A stretch of DNA of 64,000 bases from Deferribacter autotrophicus. Its GTDB lineage: Bacteria > Chrysiogenota > Deferribacteres > Deferribacterales > Deferribacteraceae. The DNA lies in NCBI RefSeq assembly GCF_008362905.1, contig NZ_VFJB01000002.1, positions 57,939 through 121,938 on the forward strand, read 5' to 3'. The notes under the pieces are model-generated. The model had not been told where the DNA came from. It worked only from the letters and a program-made list of their open reading frames with translations, and searched no databases. Both the position numbers and the translations under genes were made by a program. Positions 1-8,121 of the stretch are shown here, piece by piece (position 1 is the stretch's first letter; each line of letters begins with the position of its first letter).

Positions 1-419
1 GTAATTTGTCATGTGACATGGACCACATTTATATGGTTTAATCTCACCAGCATGATAATTTACCCATGTACCATTAGCCAAATTATACTGTGTTGGTATC
101 GGATTACCTTCTTTGTCTGTGGTAATAATATATCCATCAAGACCAATATATCTTGCTTTCTTAGTTTTACCCCCAATAACATAAGCTATATCATCCCACG
201 TGTACCCTTTAGGCAATGGTAAACCAGCTTTCTTAGCAAGTTCAGCCTTCCTCAGCTTATATGGGTGCCCAGACTCAATAAAAAGATTATAAATGTCCTC
301 ATGACAGCTTCTACATGCCTCAGAACCAACATATCCAACACCTTTTTTCTTCTCACTAGCAACCACACTAAAACATAAAATAAGTAAAAATGACAAAACC
401 AATAAAACAAACTTTTTCA
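1..419 (-). CDS. multihaem c-type cytochrome, N-terminal part (runs off the window)
   Basis: The reading frame starts at an ATG whose codon ends at 419, behind a strong GGAGGTGG ribosome site, and is open to base 1, so only about 139 residues are visible. Residues 1-22 form a lysine-plus-hydrophobic signal peptide, which implies export to the periplasm. Two CxxCH haem-attachment motifs are present, CRSCH near residue 36 and CGPCH near residue 135, with about 95 residues between them. A wide-spaced pair of this kind is typical of multihaem respiratory cytochromes, and further haem sites may lie beyond the edge. The electron donor and acceptor cannot be told from the visible part. Confidence 0.85.
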
Positions 420-663
420 TAACCACCTCCACGTAAATAAATTATAGGACACACTCATATTAATTTAGATATATTTAGATAAAAATATATTCTAGATAAA
501 AGATAGTCACATAATAAAATATTCTGTGAATTTTTTTTCACATCTATCAATAAACTCTTTGATTATTAATATGTTGTATATTCTTCATTTAAAAGTAAGC
601 AAATGAACTACTAACTGAGACAGTGCTTAAAATGATTGTTTGAAAGAAAATTTTGATAGTTAA

Positions 664-1302
664 CTATATTAATCTTTTTATACATTGTAATGCATTGATA
701 CCTTTTTTAGTAATCTTGTAAATTTGATTTTTGTGTATAATAAGCTTATTCTTTATAAGAATCTTTAAATGAAAATTTAACTTTGTATGATCCGACATAT
801 TCAAACTTCTAACAATCTCCATAAAACGCATTTCATCCTTTTTAAACAATAGCTGTAAAATATCACGCCTAATCTTGTTCGATAAACAGTTTAATATCTC
901 ATCAATATCGGATTCGTTACAACTGTTTGAAATAAATTTCAATTCCTCAAGAGATTTATTAATTTTTGTAATCAGTTCATCCTTTTTAAAAGGTTTTGCT
1001 ATAAAATCATTTGCACCCTTTTTTATAGCATCAACAGCTAACTCAACGGACGGAAAAGCTGTCATTAATATTATCCTTATCCATTTGTTTTTTTCTCTAA
1101 TCCTACTAAGGAAACTAATACCATCTAAATCAGGCATAAGATAATCTACTAATAAAACTGAAGGACTGAAATCCTCTATTAGATTTAACGCTTCATCAAT
1201 ATTATCCGTGGCCATAACTTCAAAGCCACTATCTTCCAACAACTCTTTCATATTTTCAGATAATTCAATATCATCATCCAGAATTAAAATTGAGCATTTC
1301 AT
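664..1302 (-). CDS. response regulator, receiver domain fused to an ArsR-like winged helix
   Basis: 212 residues. Residues 1-120 are a canonical receiver: acidic cluster D9-D11, phospho-acceptor D53 in VDYLMPD, T81 and K103 in AKPF. The C-terminal ~75 residues do not look like OmpR, NarL or NtrC output domains. They resemble an ArsR-type winged helix, with SNKIRRDILQLL followed by the recognition segment SDHTKLNFHLKIL. The protein probably binds DNA on phosphorylation. Its start overlaps the end of the histidine kinase by 29 bases, so the two are translationally coupled and form one two-component system. The target is unknown; the divergent MFS gene is a candidate. The ArsR-like assignment is by eye. 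Confidence 0.85.
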   Translation of the reverse strand: MKCSILILDDDIELSENMKELLEDSGFEVMATDNIDEALNLIEDFSPSVLLVDYLMPDLDGISFLSRIREKNKWIRIILMTAFPSVELAVDAIKKGANDFIAKPFKKDELITKINKSLEELKFISNSCNESDIDEILNCLSNKIRRDILQLLFKKDEMRFMEIVRSLNMSDHTKLNFHLKILIKNKLIIHKNQIYKITKKGINALQCIKRLI

Positions 1303-2767
1303 TTTGATATCTCGGTAATATAATTTTGAAAGTTGTCCCTTTACCTAATTCAGACTCAACCAATATTTCACCTTTATGCATTTTAACTATATTATAGCAT
1401 AAATAAAGCCCCATACCTGTACCATAATTAGGTTTTTTTGTTGTAAAAAATGGATCAAAAATCTTATCCAGTATTTCTGGATCTACCCCTTCACCGTTAT
1501 CACTAACTGATAAAATTATGTTTTTGTCACTACAATGTGCACTTACTTCAATCTTAGGGTTTTCTGCCACAGCATCAAATGCATTCATTATCAGGTTGAT
1601 TAACACCTCTTCAATTTTATGTGCTATCCCTTCGAAATAGCAATTTTTATCAACATTAAAAACAACAAATTTAAACTTCTCATGATTCTTTATAAAAAAC
1701 TTAACATTTTCCATAATATCTTTAATATTTATTTTCTCAAATGATTGAATCTTCTCATCTTTAGAAAACAGAAGTAGCTCTTTTGCTATCGTTGAGGCCC
1801 TGTCAATATTTTTTTCTAAGGAATCAAGTTTTTCTAAAATTTTTTTATCTTGGACGTTAAATTTGCTTTTTAAAATCTCCACAATCATTGTTGCATTTGT
1901 AAGAGGAGTATTTATTTCATGAGCAATTCCCATTGCTAATCTTCCAATAGATGACAATCTATCATTTAAAGCAAGAGACCTTAAATTATCTTCTATATGC
2001 TGGATATATTCATCATCGAAAACTTTTAAGAATTTAAAAAGAAAAATAAATATTAATATGGCAAATATCCCTCTAATCATTGCTACATAAACAATCCCAA
2101 AATGAAAATTAGAAGGAAATAAACCACTAAAAATTCCATATCCAATAAATGAGTAACCACAAAACATTAGATTTTTGTATCCAAATATATGCTTGCTTCT
2201 AAATTTTGCATAAATAATTAAAAAACTCACACCAGATATAACGGCAGATGAAAAACCAAACACATATCTAATCAGAATATCATTCTTCATCTTTATTGAA
2301 TTATAATAAATAACTAACGACAATCCAAAACCAATTGCCAAAAAAAGATATCTATAAATTTTTGAAACTTCTAACTTCGCTAATATGGATATGGTACTAA
2401 TTCCAAAATATAACAAAAATAAAAACGACAACAGTAAGATAAAAAATTTAATTTGATACCAATTAATTAAAGATTCCAATTTTATACAGTTTTTTTCCAT
2501 TAAAATATACAAATCAATCCATTCATGGATACCGTGCAAAATCCCGAAAAAAGCTATGTAATTTAGATGGTTAGCTATTTTTAATCTACTAAATCTCTTA
2601 TCTTTTAATAAGATGGCAAATCCCAAGATAAAAAATGAAAGACCATAAAATAAGAAGATGATAAATGTGATAAACATATTATAGTATATTAAATTTTTCT
2701 GAAATTTGTCAAATATTAATAAATTTTTGTTTACATAAAAAAAATTTGATATATATTTTTCTTCCAT
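1274..2767 (-). CDS. membrane sensor histidine kinase
   Basis: 497 residues. The first ~245 residues hold about seven hydrophobic segments (roughly 31-54, 68-88, 107-127, 139-155, 168-187, 199-218 and 225-246), with a motif HGIHEW near residue 78, so the sensor is embedded in the membrane with no large periplasmic domain. The HisKA H-box is GIAHEINTPLT with H283. The ATPase domain follows with N-box NLIMNAFDAV, G1 DNGEGVD, F-box FDPFFTTK and G2 GTGMGL. It should phosphorylate the overlapping downstream receiver protein. The listed start overlaps the divergent MFS start by two bases and lacks a Shine-Dalgarno; M31, just before the first helix, is an alternative. Confidence 0.88.
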   Translation of the reverse strand: MEEKYISNFFYVNKNLLIFDKFQKNLIYYNMFITFIIFLFYGLSFFILGFAILLKDKRFSRLKIANHLNYIAFFGILHGIHEWIDLYILMEKNCIKLESLINWYQIKFFILLLSFLFLLYFGISTISILAKLEVSKIYRYLFLAIGFGLSLVIYYNSIKMKNDILIRYVFGFSSAVISGVSFLIIYAKFRSKHIFGYKNLMFCGYSFIGYGIFSGLFPSNFHFGIVYVAMIRGIFAILIFIFLFKFLKVFDDEYIQHIEDNLRSLALNDRLSSIGRLAMGIAHEINTPLTNATMIVEILKSKFNVQDKKILEKLDSLEKNIDRASTIAKELLLFSKDEKIQSFEKINIKDIMENVKFFIKNHEKFKFVVFNVDKNCYFEGIAHKIEEVLINLIMNAFDAVAENPKIEVSAHCSDKNIILSVSDNGEGVDPEILDKIFDPFFTTKKPNYGTGMGLYLCYNIVKMHKGEILVESELGKGTTFKIILPRYQNEMLNFNSG

Positions 2768-3926
2768 GAAAAATTTTAGCTTTTCTAAAGAAAGTCTTAA
2801 AATGTATATCTTCTTGTTAATTCTAACCCTAGCTGCTTTTTCAGGTCTTCAAGGTTGGAGAACTCTGTTTAACAATTTTGCTGTGGAAGTTGCAAAACTA
2901 GAAGGTTTCCACATCGGTGTGATACAATCAGTCAGAGAAATCCCGGGCTTTCTCGCTCTTTTAGTGATTTATCTTTTGCTAATATTTTCCGAACACAGAT
3001 TGGCTTCCACTTCAATAATAATTTTAGGAATTGGTATAGGACTTACCGGATATCTACCCACATTTTACGGCATAATTTTTACAACATTAGTGATGTCATT
3101 CGGGTTTCATTACTACGAAACACTTAACCAGTCACTCACATTACAATATTTCAACACATCTGAAGCACCACTTGTATTTGCAAAACTCAGATCCATAGCC
3201 GCTCTTACAAATATTTTTATCGGAGTCATACTGTTCTTTATTGTAAGATATTTTACATATACTCAAATCTTCACAGCCATAGGAATTTTCATTGTAATCT
3301 TAGGAGTAATAACACTCTTTTTTGATCCCACTAGAAACGACCTACCACCACAAAGAAAAAAGATGATTTTTAGAAAAAAGTACTGGTTATTTTATGTCTT
3401 AACATTATTTGCCGGTGCAAGAAGACAGATATTTGTGGCCTTTTCTGTTTTTTTATTGGTAAAAAAATTCCATTTTTCCGTTGTTGAAATATCGGCACTC
3501 TTTGTAATTAACAACCTCATAAATTATTTCATCAATCCATTAATCGGAAAAGCCATCAATAGGTTTGGAGAAAGAAAGGTTTTAAGCTTGGAATATTTTT
3601 CTCTAATCATTATTTTTTCTATTTATGCCTTTTCAAACTCTAAAATTCTTGTTGGATTGATGTACATTTTAGATCATATATTCTTTAACTTTGCTATAGC
3701 TATCAGGACATTTTTTCAAAAAATTGCTGATCCAAAGGATATCGCCCCAAGTATGGCTGTGGGCTTCACAATCAATCACATTGCAGCAGTAATTTTCCCT
3801 GTCATTGGCGGTATTTTATGGAGCATTGACTATAAAATATCCTTTTTATTGGGTGCTTTTTTAAGTCTCATCACATTGATTTTTGGTCAATTTATCGATA
3901 TGGAAATCAGAAAAAACAGAGTTTAA
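2766..3926 (+). CDS. MFS transporter
   Basis: 386 residues with about twelve hydrophobic helices and the internal pseudo-repeat of the major facilitator superfamily, hence an inner-membrane secondary transporter. The substrate is not recognisable. The basic loop GKAINRFGERKVL after about residue 255 matches the MFS loop that follows a half-repeat's second helix. The first ATG overlaps the divergent kinase start. M13 (base 2802) has the purine stretch AAAGAAAG upstream and is an equally good or better start, which would free about 35 bases for control signals. A hairpin at 3950-3970 ends the gene. Position opposite a two-component system suggests it may be that system's target. Confidence 0.8.
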   Translation: MKNFSFSKESLKMYIFLLILTLAAFSGLQGWRTLFNNFAVEVAKLEGFHIGVIQSVREIPGFLALLVIYLLLIFSEHRLASTSIIILGIGIGLTGYLPTFYGIIFTTLVMSFGFHYYETLNQSLTLQYFNTSEAPLVFAKLRSIAALTNIFIGVILFFIVRYFTYTQIFTAIGIFIVILGVITLFFDPTRNDLPPQRKKMIFRKKYWLFYVLTLFAGARRQIFVAFSVFLLVKKFHFSVVEISALFVINNLINYFINPLIGKAINRFGERKVLSLEYFSLIIIFSIYAFSNSKILVGLMYILDHIFFNFAIAIRTFFQKIADPKDIAPSMAVGFTINHIAAVIFPVIGGILWSIDYKISFLLGAFLSLITLIFGQFIDMEIRKNRV

Positions 3927-3940
3927 CAAAACTCTAACCT

Positions 3941-3970
3941 TTAAAAAAATTAGCCCATAAAAAGGGCTAA
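3941..3970. terminator. bidirectional terminator between MFS and aldehyde oxidoreductase genes
   Basis: Inverted repeat TTAGCCC (3950-3956) / GGGCTAA (3964-3970). On the minus strand it is followed by seven Ts (complement of 3943-3949), making a rho-independent terminator for the leftward aldehyde oxidoreductase operon; it also lies 24 bases after the MFS stop. The stem sequence recurs in a palindrome at 10097-10121. Confidence 0.7.
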
Positions 3971-5725
3971 CTATTTAATTATTTCTTTAACATGCTCTAA
4001 CACACTACGCATATATCCTTCATCCAATTTACCCAAAGGTGATGGTGTTTCAAAAATTCTTTTAGGTAATCTAAGAGAATCAAAAGAAAACCCTTCTCTA
4101 AACTTAAATTTATATTTTTCATAAAAAATCTTTTTACCAATCTCTTTTAATTCATCTATCCCCAATTCGAAACCTGCAACTTTTAATGATTCAGATACAA
4201 TTTCAGGCTTATATACTTCTCTGGCAAAAAAACAAATCACCAAGCTTGATAAAATCTGTCGCCACTGTTCTTCCGAAATTAGAGCTTCGGCCATCTCTCT
4301 TGGACTTAAACTCTTTTTCGTAAGAACTTTTTGGTCTATACTGTAACCGGCATTATCTAGATGGCTATGTCTGGCACCTATTGAATATCCCAAATGTGCT
4401 GCCGGACCCGTATGATAGCCAGGCATTTCGTTTTTACCAAAAGCTAGAGCGAAATCTTTCCCTCCATATTTGGAAGACGCATACTCTACTCCACGCGCTA
4501 AAGCTTGATAAAATTCGTTGGGTTGTTCCACTATTAAATCAATAGCTTTTAGATACTGGTCAAGTTCCCCCCACTTAAACTCTACACCCATTGTTTCTTT
4601 AATAGAAATTATACCACGTTCTAAAGCTTCAGTTGCCCAAGCGAGAATAACTCCGGCACTCATTACATCAAGCCCGAGAACTTCAATTTTATCCATCAAT
4701 TTTAGAAAACTTGGAACATCCGGTAAACCAAGCATAAATCCCAATGCATAAATCGGTTCATAATCGTAAGAAATCATGGATGTTTTATAAAAATATGGCT
4801 CGTCCCCATAAGGATCTCTCAAAACTGCTATATGAACACACCCCACAGGACAATGAGCGCAAGCAATCCTTCTCCCAAGATAATTCTCAGCAAAATTTTC
4901 CCCCGACAATTCTCTTGCCTTTTCAAATCTTGTCTCTTTCAAATTACGAGTGGGCAATCCTCCAAGCTCATTTAAAGGAAGAACATTTTGTGGCGTCCCC
5001 AAATCATGGTATTTTTTCATTGCCGGTGTTGAAACAGCGACTTTGTAAATATCCGAATAGAGCCTTTTGTATTGTTTGTTATCAACAACAGGTAAAGACC
5101 TTTTTCCTGAAATAATTATCGCTTTTAGATTTTTGCTACCAAATACAGCACCTAAACCAAGTCTACCAAAATGGCGATAAGTTTCTGTAGTTACACACGC
5201 ATATGATACCTGTTTTTCCCCGGCCCTGCCGATACGCATTATCGTTCTTAATCCCTCTCCCGGCTCTTTTTCCCTTATTATCCTTCCAGCTGTAAAACTA
5301 CTCCTCATACCCCAAAGAGCGGAAGCATCACGGAAATAAACCTTATTCCCATGAATGGCAATATACACGGGGAAATCGCTTCTACCTCTTATAACAATCG
5401 CTCCATAACCGGCCATTCGAATGGCAATAGCACTTCGTCCACCGCAATGACTTTCACCAAGATTATTTGTATGAGGAGACTTAAACATAGCAACGGTTTT
5501 TGATGCCAAAGGGAATAATCCGGTTAAAGGTCCCACTGCAAAAATAATAGGATTTTCTGGCGATAAGGGATCACAATTTTCCGGACATTCTTCATGAAGA
5601 AGAGAAATAGCGACACCTGAACCACCTATATTCTCGTTAAAAAGATCTTCCCTTCTCTCAATCCAGAACCGTTTTTCGGTAAGATCTATGTAAAGAACAT
5701 TAGCAAATGAATCATTTTTAAGCAT
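3971..5725 (-). CDS. aldehyde ferredoxin oxidoreductase, catalytic subunit (tungsten or molybdenum bis-pterin)
   Basis: 584 residues, the usual length for the family. It would oxidise aldehydes, or reduce acids, with low-potential electrons. The N-terminal third carries the pterin-binding region (GPLTGLFPLASKTV at residue 65, GRAGE at 166). The [4Fe-4S] cluster ligands are C289-x2-C292-x3-C296 and C498, spaced as in known AORs. The gene overlaps the preceding four-cluster ferredoxin gene by 8 bases, as in two-subunit AorAB enzymes, which differ from the single-subunit Pyrococcus AOR. moeA at the head of the same run fits the pterin cofactor need. Substrate, and tungsten versus molybdenum, cannot be read from sequence. 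Confidence 0.9.
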   Translation of the reverse strand: MLKNDSFANVLYIDLTEKRFWIERREDLFNENIGGSGVAISLLHEECPENCDPLSPENPIIFAVGPLTGLFPLASKTVAMFKSPHTNNLGESHCGGRSAIAIRMAGYGAIVIRGRSDFPVYIAIHGNKVYFRDASALWGMRSSFTAGRIIREKEPGEGLRTIMRIGRAGEKQVSYACVTTETYRHFGRLGLGAVFGSKNLKAIIISGKRSLPVVDNKQYKRLYSDIYKVAVSTPAMKKYHDLGTPQNVLPLNELGGLPTRNLKETRFEKARELSGENFAENYLGRRIACAHCPVGCVHIAVLRDPYGDEPYFYKTSMISYDYEPIYALGFMLGLPDVPSFLKLMDKIEVLGLDVMSAGVILAWATEALERGIISIKETMGVEFKWGELDQYLKAIDLIVEQPNEFYQALARGVEYASSKYGGKDFALAFGKNEMPGYHTGPAAHLGYSIGARHSHLDNAGYSIDQKVLTKKSLSPREMAEALISEEQWRQILSSLVICFFAREVYKPEIVSESLKVAGFELGIDELKEIGKKIFYEKYKFKFREGFSFDSLRLPKRIFETPSPLGKLDEGYMRSVLEHVKEIIK

Positions 5726-6128
5726 GTCTCCCCTCCCCTTTTTCCATTTTTAAAACACCATGAGGACAAAAGTTTACACAATAACCGCAATGCGAACAAA
5801 TCATCGGTTTATTAATTTCATCATCCCAAAAAACCGCACCAATTGGACATGCATCACGACAATTCCCACATCCTATACATTTTGAAATATCCAGATGAAC
5901 CCCACCTCTTCCCCTCCGACTTAAAGCATTAGTAGGACAAACTTTTATACAAGACGGATTTTCACAAGCCCTACATACAACAATAACAAAACCATACTCC
6001 ATCCCCCCAACAGACCTGACCATGATACAAGTTTTTGACAAACCTGCTTCCCCATGACTTCTTGAACAAGCAAACATACAACTTTGACATCCTACACATC
6101 TTTCTGAATCAACCACAACTAATCTCAT
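5718..6128 (-). CDS. four-cluster ferredoxin subunit of the aldehyde oxidoreductase
   Basis: 136 residues with sixteen cluster cysteines in four groups: C11/14/17/21, C52/55/60/64, C84/87/90/94 and C111/114/117/121. That gives four [4Fe-4S] clusters, plus one extra cysteine, C34. No signal or Tat sequence is present, so it is cytoplasmic. It is of the HycB/DmsB type of electron-transfer subunit. The 8-base overlap with the catalytic gene makes it the likely electron conduit, as AorA is for AorB. No FAD/NADH-binding third subunit is next to it, so its redox partner is probably a free ferredoxin or a subunit encoded elsewhere. Confidence 0.88.
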   Translation of the reverse strand: MRLVVVDSERCVGCQSCMFACSRSHGEAGLSKTCIMVRSVGGMEYGFVIVVCRACENPSCIKVCPTNALSRRGRGGVHLDISKCIGCGNCRDACPIGAVFWDDEINKPMICSHCGYCVNFCPHGVLKMEKGEGRHA

Positions 6129-6155
6129 TTTCTCATCTCCTGATAAAGCGCTATC

Positions 6156-6827
6156 TTATAAATAAGATAATCCAGCTTCTTTTAATTTTTCTTCCATAAA
6201 ATCAAATAACTTTGCTTTAAATTGAACGGTTTTTCCTGTTGCTGGATGTTCAAATTCCAAAAAATACGCAAAAAGTGTTAATCTTTTATCATCAATCTTT
6301 TTATTGTACAAATAATCTTGCATCAGCGGAGTTTTATAGGCCTTTAAATGAACTCTTATCTGATGTGATCTACCCGTTTTCGGAACAGCTTCAACAAAGG
6401 AATATCTTTCATTATAAGATAGCGGATAAAAAGTTGTTATCGATTTTCTACCACTCTTAAAATTGATTTTATACTTACCATGATAGTTTCGCTTTGATAT
6501 GGGCAACAATGTCGTAAACGGATATTTTAACACCCCCTCAGTAATGCAAAAATATTTCTTTTTTACTGCATTATTTTGAAACTGCAGTGATAATTTTTTA
6601 TGGGCAAAACTGTTTTTTGCAAAAACAACCAAGCCACCCGTACCAGCATCAAGACGATGAACTACGAAAATCTTACCATACACATCATCAAAATGATTTT
6701 TCAAATTAAACAGATCCTTATCATACCTGTCAGGGATTACAAGAACACCATGATCCTTGCAAACCACCAATATATCATCATCTTCATACAGCTTATCATA
6801 CTTTTTAAAAAATTGACTCATGATCAT
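6156..6827 (-). CDS. RluA-family RNA pseudouridine synthase
   Basis: 223 residues, single catalytic domain without an S4 domain, so short for the RluA family. The catalytic motif is HRLDAGTGG with nucleophile D60; the family norm is HRLDxxTSG. The later motif KTGRSHQIRVHL is also typical. It should isomerise uridines in rRNA or tRNA, but the target site cannot be assigned. Its start lies 23 bases inside the end of moeA (M3 at 6821 is an alternative), so it is translationally coupled to a cofactor gene with no obvious link to RNA modification. Confidence 0.88.
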   Translation of the reverse strand: MIMSQFFKKYDKLYEDDDILVVCKDHGVLVIPDRYDKDLFNLKNHFDDVYGKIFVVHRLDAGTGGLVVFAKNSFAHKKLSLQFQNNAVKKKYFCITEGVLKYPFTTLLPISKRNYHGKYKINFKSGRKSITTFYPLSYNERYSFVEAVPKTGRSHQIRVHLKAYKTPLMQDYLYNKKIDDKRLTLFAYFLEFEHPATGKTVQFKAKLFDFMEEKLKEAGLSYL

Positions 6828-8022
6828 AAAGATAACATTTCAATCTTTCCCCTGCGGGTATCTCACCAACCCTTTCATCTTCTATCACCGCAAACGCATT
6901 ACCGAAAAATATGGAACTTATCACGTGTGAATCCTGTGTTCTGAAAGGAAAAGCCAAAAACTCTCCATCATTTAATTTTACACTTACACGATTAAAATGA
7001 AAACGTTTATTTTTTTTCGTCATATTACCCATAAGCTTTGCATACACAAAACTGTTTGTATATTTTTTGAATCCAAGCATTTTTCTTAACACAGGTAATA
7101 CATAAAAAAACGTACAGAAAAAAGCACTTACAGGATTTCCAGGTAAAGCAAAAAACGGTATTTTCCCATCAATTAACGCAAAAGAGAAAGGTTTGCCAGG
7201 TTTCTGTTTAACATTTTTAAATAACCATTTGGTTCCTCTCTTCTCAAAAGCATTGGTAACAACATCAAAATCCCCAAAAGAGATACCAGCACTACTAATA
7301 ACCGCATCGTAATCCTTAAATTGGTCAAATAGCTTCAAAAACTCATCCGAATCATCTTTTGCAACACCAAAATAGGATGCATCGATACCGTAATTTTGAA
7401 GTAAAAGCTTTATATTATAACTATTTGCATCATAAATCTTTTCACTATTGGGAATTTCACCTGGAACTAATAGCTCATCACCAGTAGCCACAACCGCTAC
7501 CTTCAAACGTCTGTACACTTTAACATTAAAAATACCACAACTAATCAATCTCGAAATATCCCACGACTTTAAAAATTTCCCCTTTATATCTATCTCATCA
7601 CCCACCTTTATATCTTCACCAATTTTTCTAACATTTTTCCCTCTTTTTATTTCATCCTGTAAAATAATAAAACCATCCTTTTCATCGACTTTTTCAAATT
7701 CCACCACAGTATCAGCACCCTCAGGCACTTTAGCACCAGTCATTATCCTGTAGCATTCACAATCATTTTCAATTTTATAATCATTAAAATCACCAGCAGA
7801 AATTGTCCCTTGAATTTGAAATTTACCGTTACATTTTTCTAAATCTTCATACTTAAAAGCAAATCCATCCATAGCCGAATTATCAAATCCGGGTAAATTT
7901 ACCTTTGATTTAACATTTTCATAAGCAACTCTATTCATAGCATCAAACACAGGAATAACTTCATACCCAACTTCCTCGACATTTGATAGTATCAAATCCA
8001 AAGCATCAAATGGATTTATCAT
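6805..8022 (-). CDS. moeA: molybdopterin molybdenumtransferase MoeA
   Basis: 405 residues, full length. MoeA inserts molybdate, or tungstate in some anaerobes, into adenylylated molybdopterin. Recognisable elements are FDNSAMDGFA near residue 45, TGAKVPEGADTVV near 90, VATGDELL near 177, SAGISFGDFD near 243 (usually SGGVSVGD) and LPGNPVSAF near 292. It is the first gene of the leftward run that ends with the aldehyde oxidoreductase, which suggests it serves that enzyme's pterin cofactor. Its promoter lies in a palindrome shared with hflX. Confidence 0.92.
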   Translation of the reverse strand: MINPFDALDLILSNVEEVGYEVIPVFDAMNRVAYENVKSKVNLPGFDNSAMDGFAFKYEDLEKCNGKFQIQGTISAGDFNDYKIENDCECYRIMTGAKVPEGADTVVEFEKVDEKDGFIILQDEIKRGKNVRKIGEDIKVGDEIDIKGKFLKSWDISRLISCGIFNVKVYRRLKVAVVATGDELLVPGEIPNSEKIYDANSYNIKLLLQNYGIDASYFGVAKDDSDEFLKLFDQFKDYDAVISSAGISFGDFDVVTNAFEKRGTKWLFKNVKQKPGKPFSFALIDGKIPFFALPGNPVSAFFCTFFYVLPVLRKMLGFKKYTNSFVYAKLMGNMTKKNKRFHFNRVSVKLNDGEFLAFPFRTQDSHVISSIFFGNAFAVIEDERVGEIPAGERLKCYLYDHESIF

Positions 8023-8051
8023 CTTCCACCCCTACTGAAATACTTGTTAAA

Positions 8052-8091
8052 ATTATAAGTCAGTTGCAAAAGTTTTGCAACTGACTATAAT
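8052..8091. promoter_or_regulatory. divergent moeA/hflX promoters sharing a 14-1-14 palindrome
   Basis: A perfect inverted repeat, AGTCAGTTGCAAAA (8058-8071) and its complement (8073-8086), lies midway between moeA and hflX. Rightward, TTGCAA (8064-8069) - N16 - TATAAT (8086-8091) forms a good sigma-70 promoter. Leftward, TTGCAA - N17 - TATAAT (complement of 8052-8057) does the same. The palindrome thus supplies both -35 elements and sits where a dimeric regulator could control both directions. It could instead be a hairpin of the repeat family seen at 10.1 and 51.3 kb. Confidence 0.55.
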
Positions 8092-8121
8092 ACTTTTATA
8101 AGATATCATTAGGAGGTTATC

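Noticed and set aside
13..222. 69-codon rightward ORF at the left edge
   Set aside because: It is the antisense of the cytochrome c gene, whose CxxCH motifs and ribosome site show the true strand.
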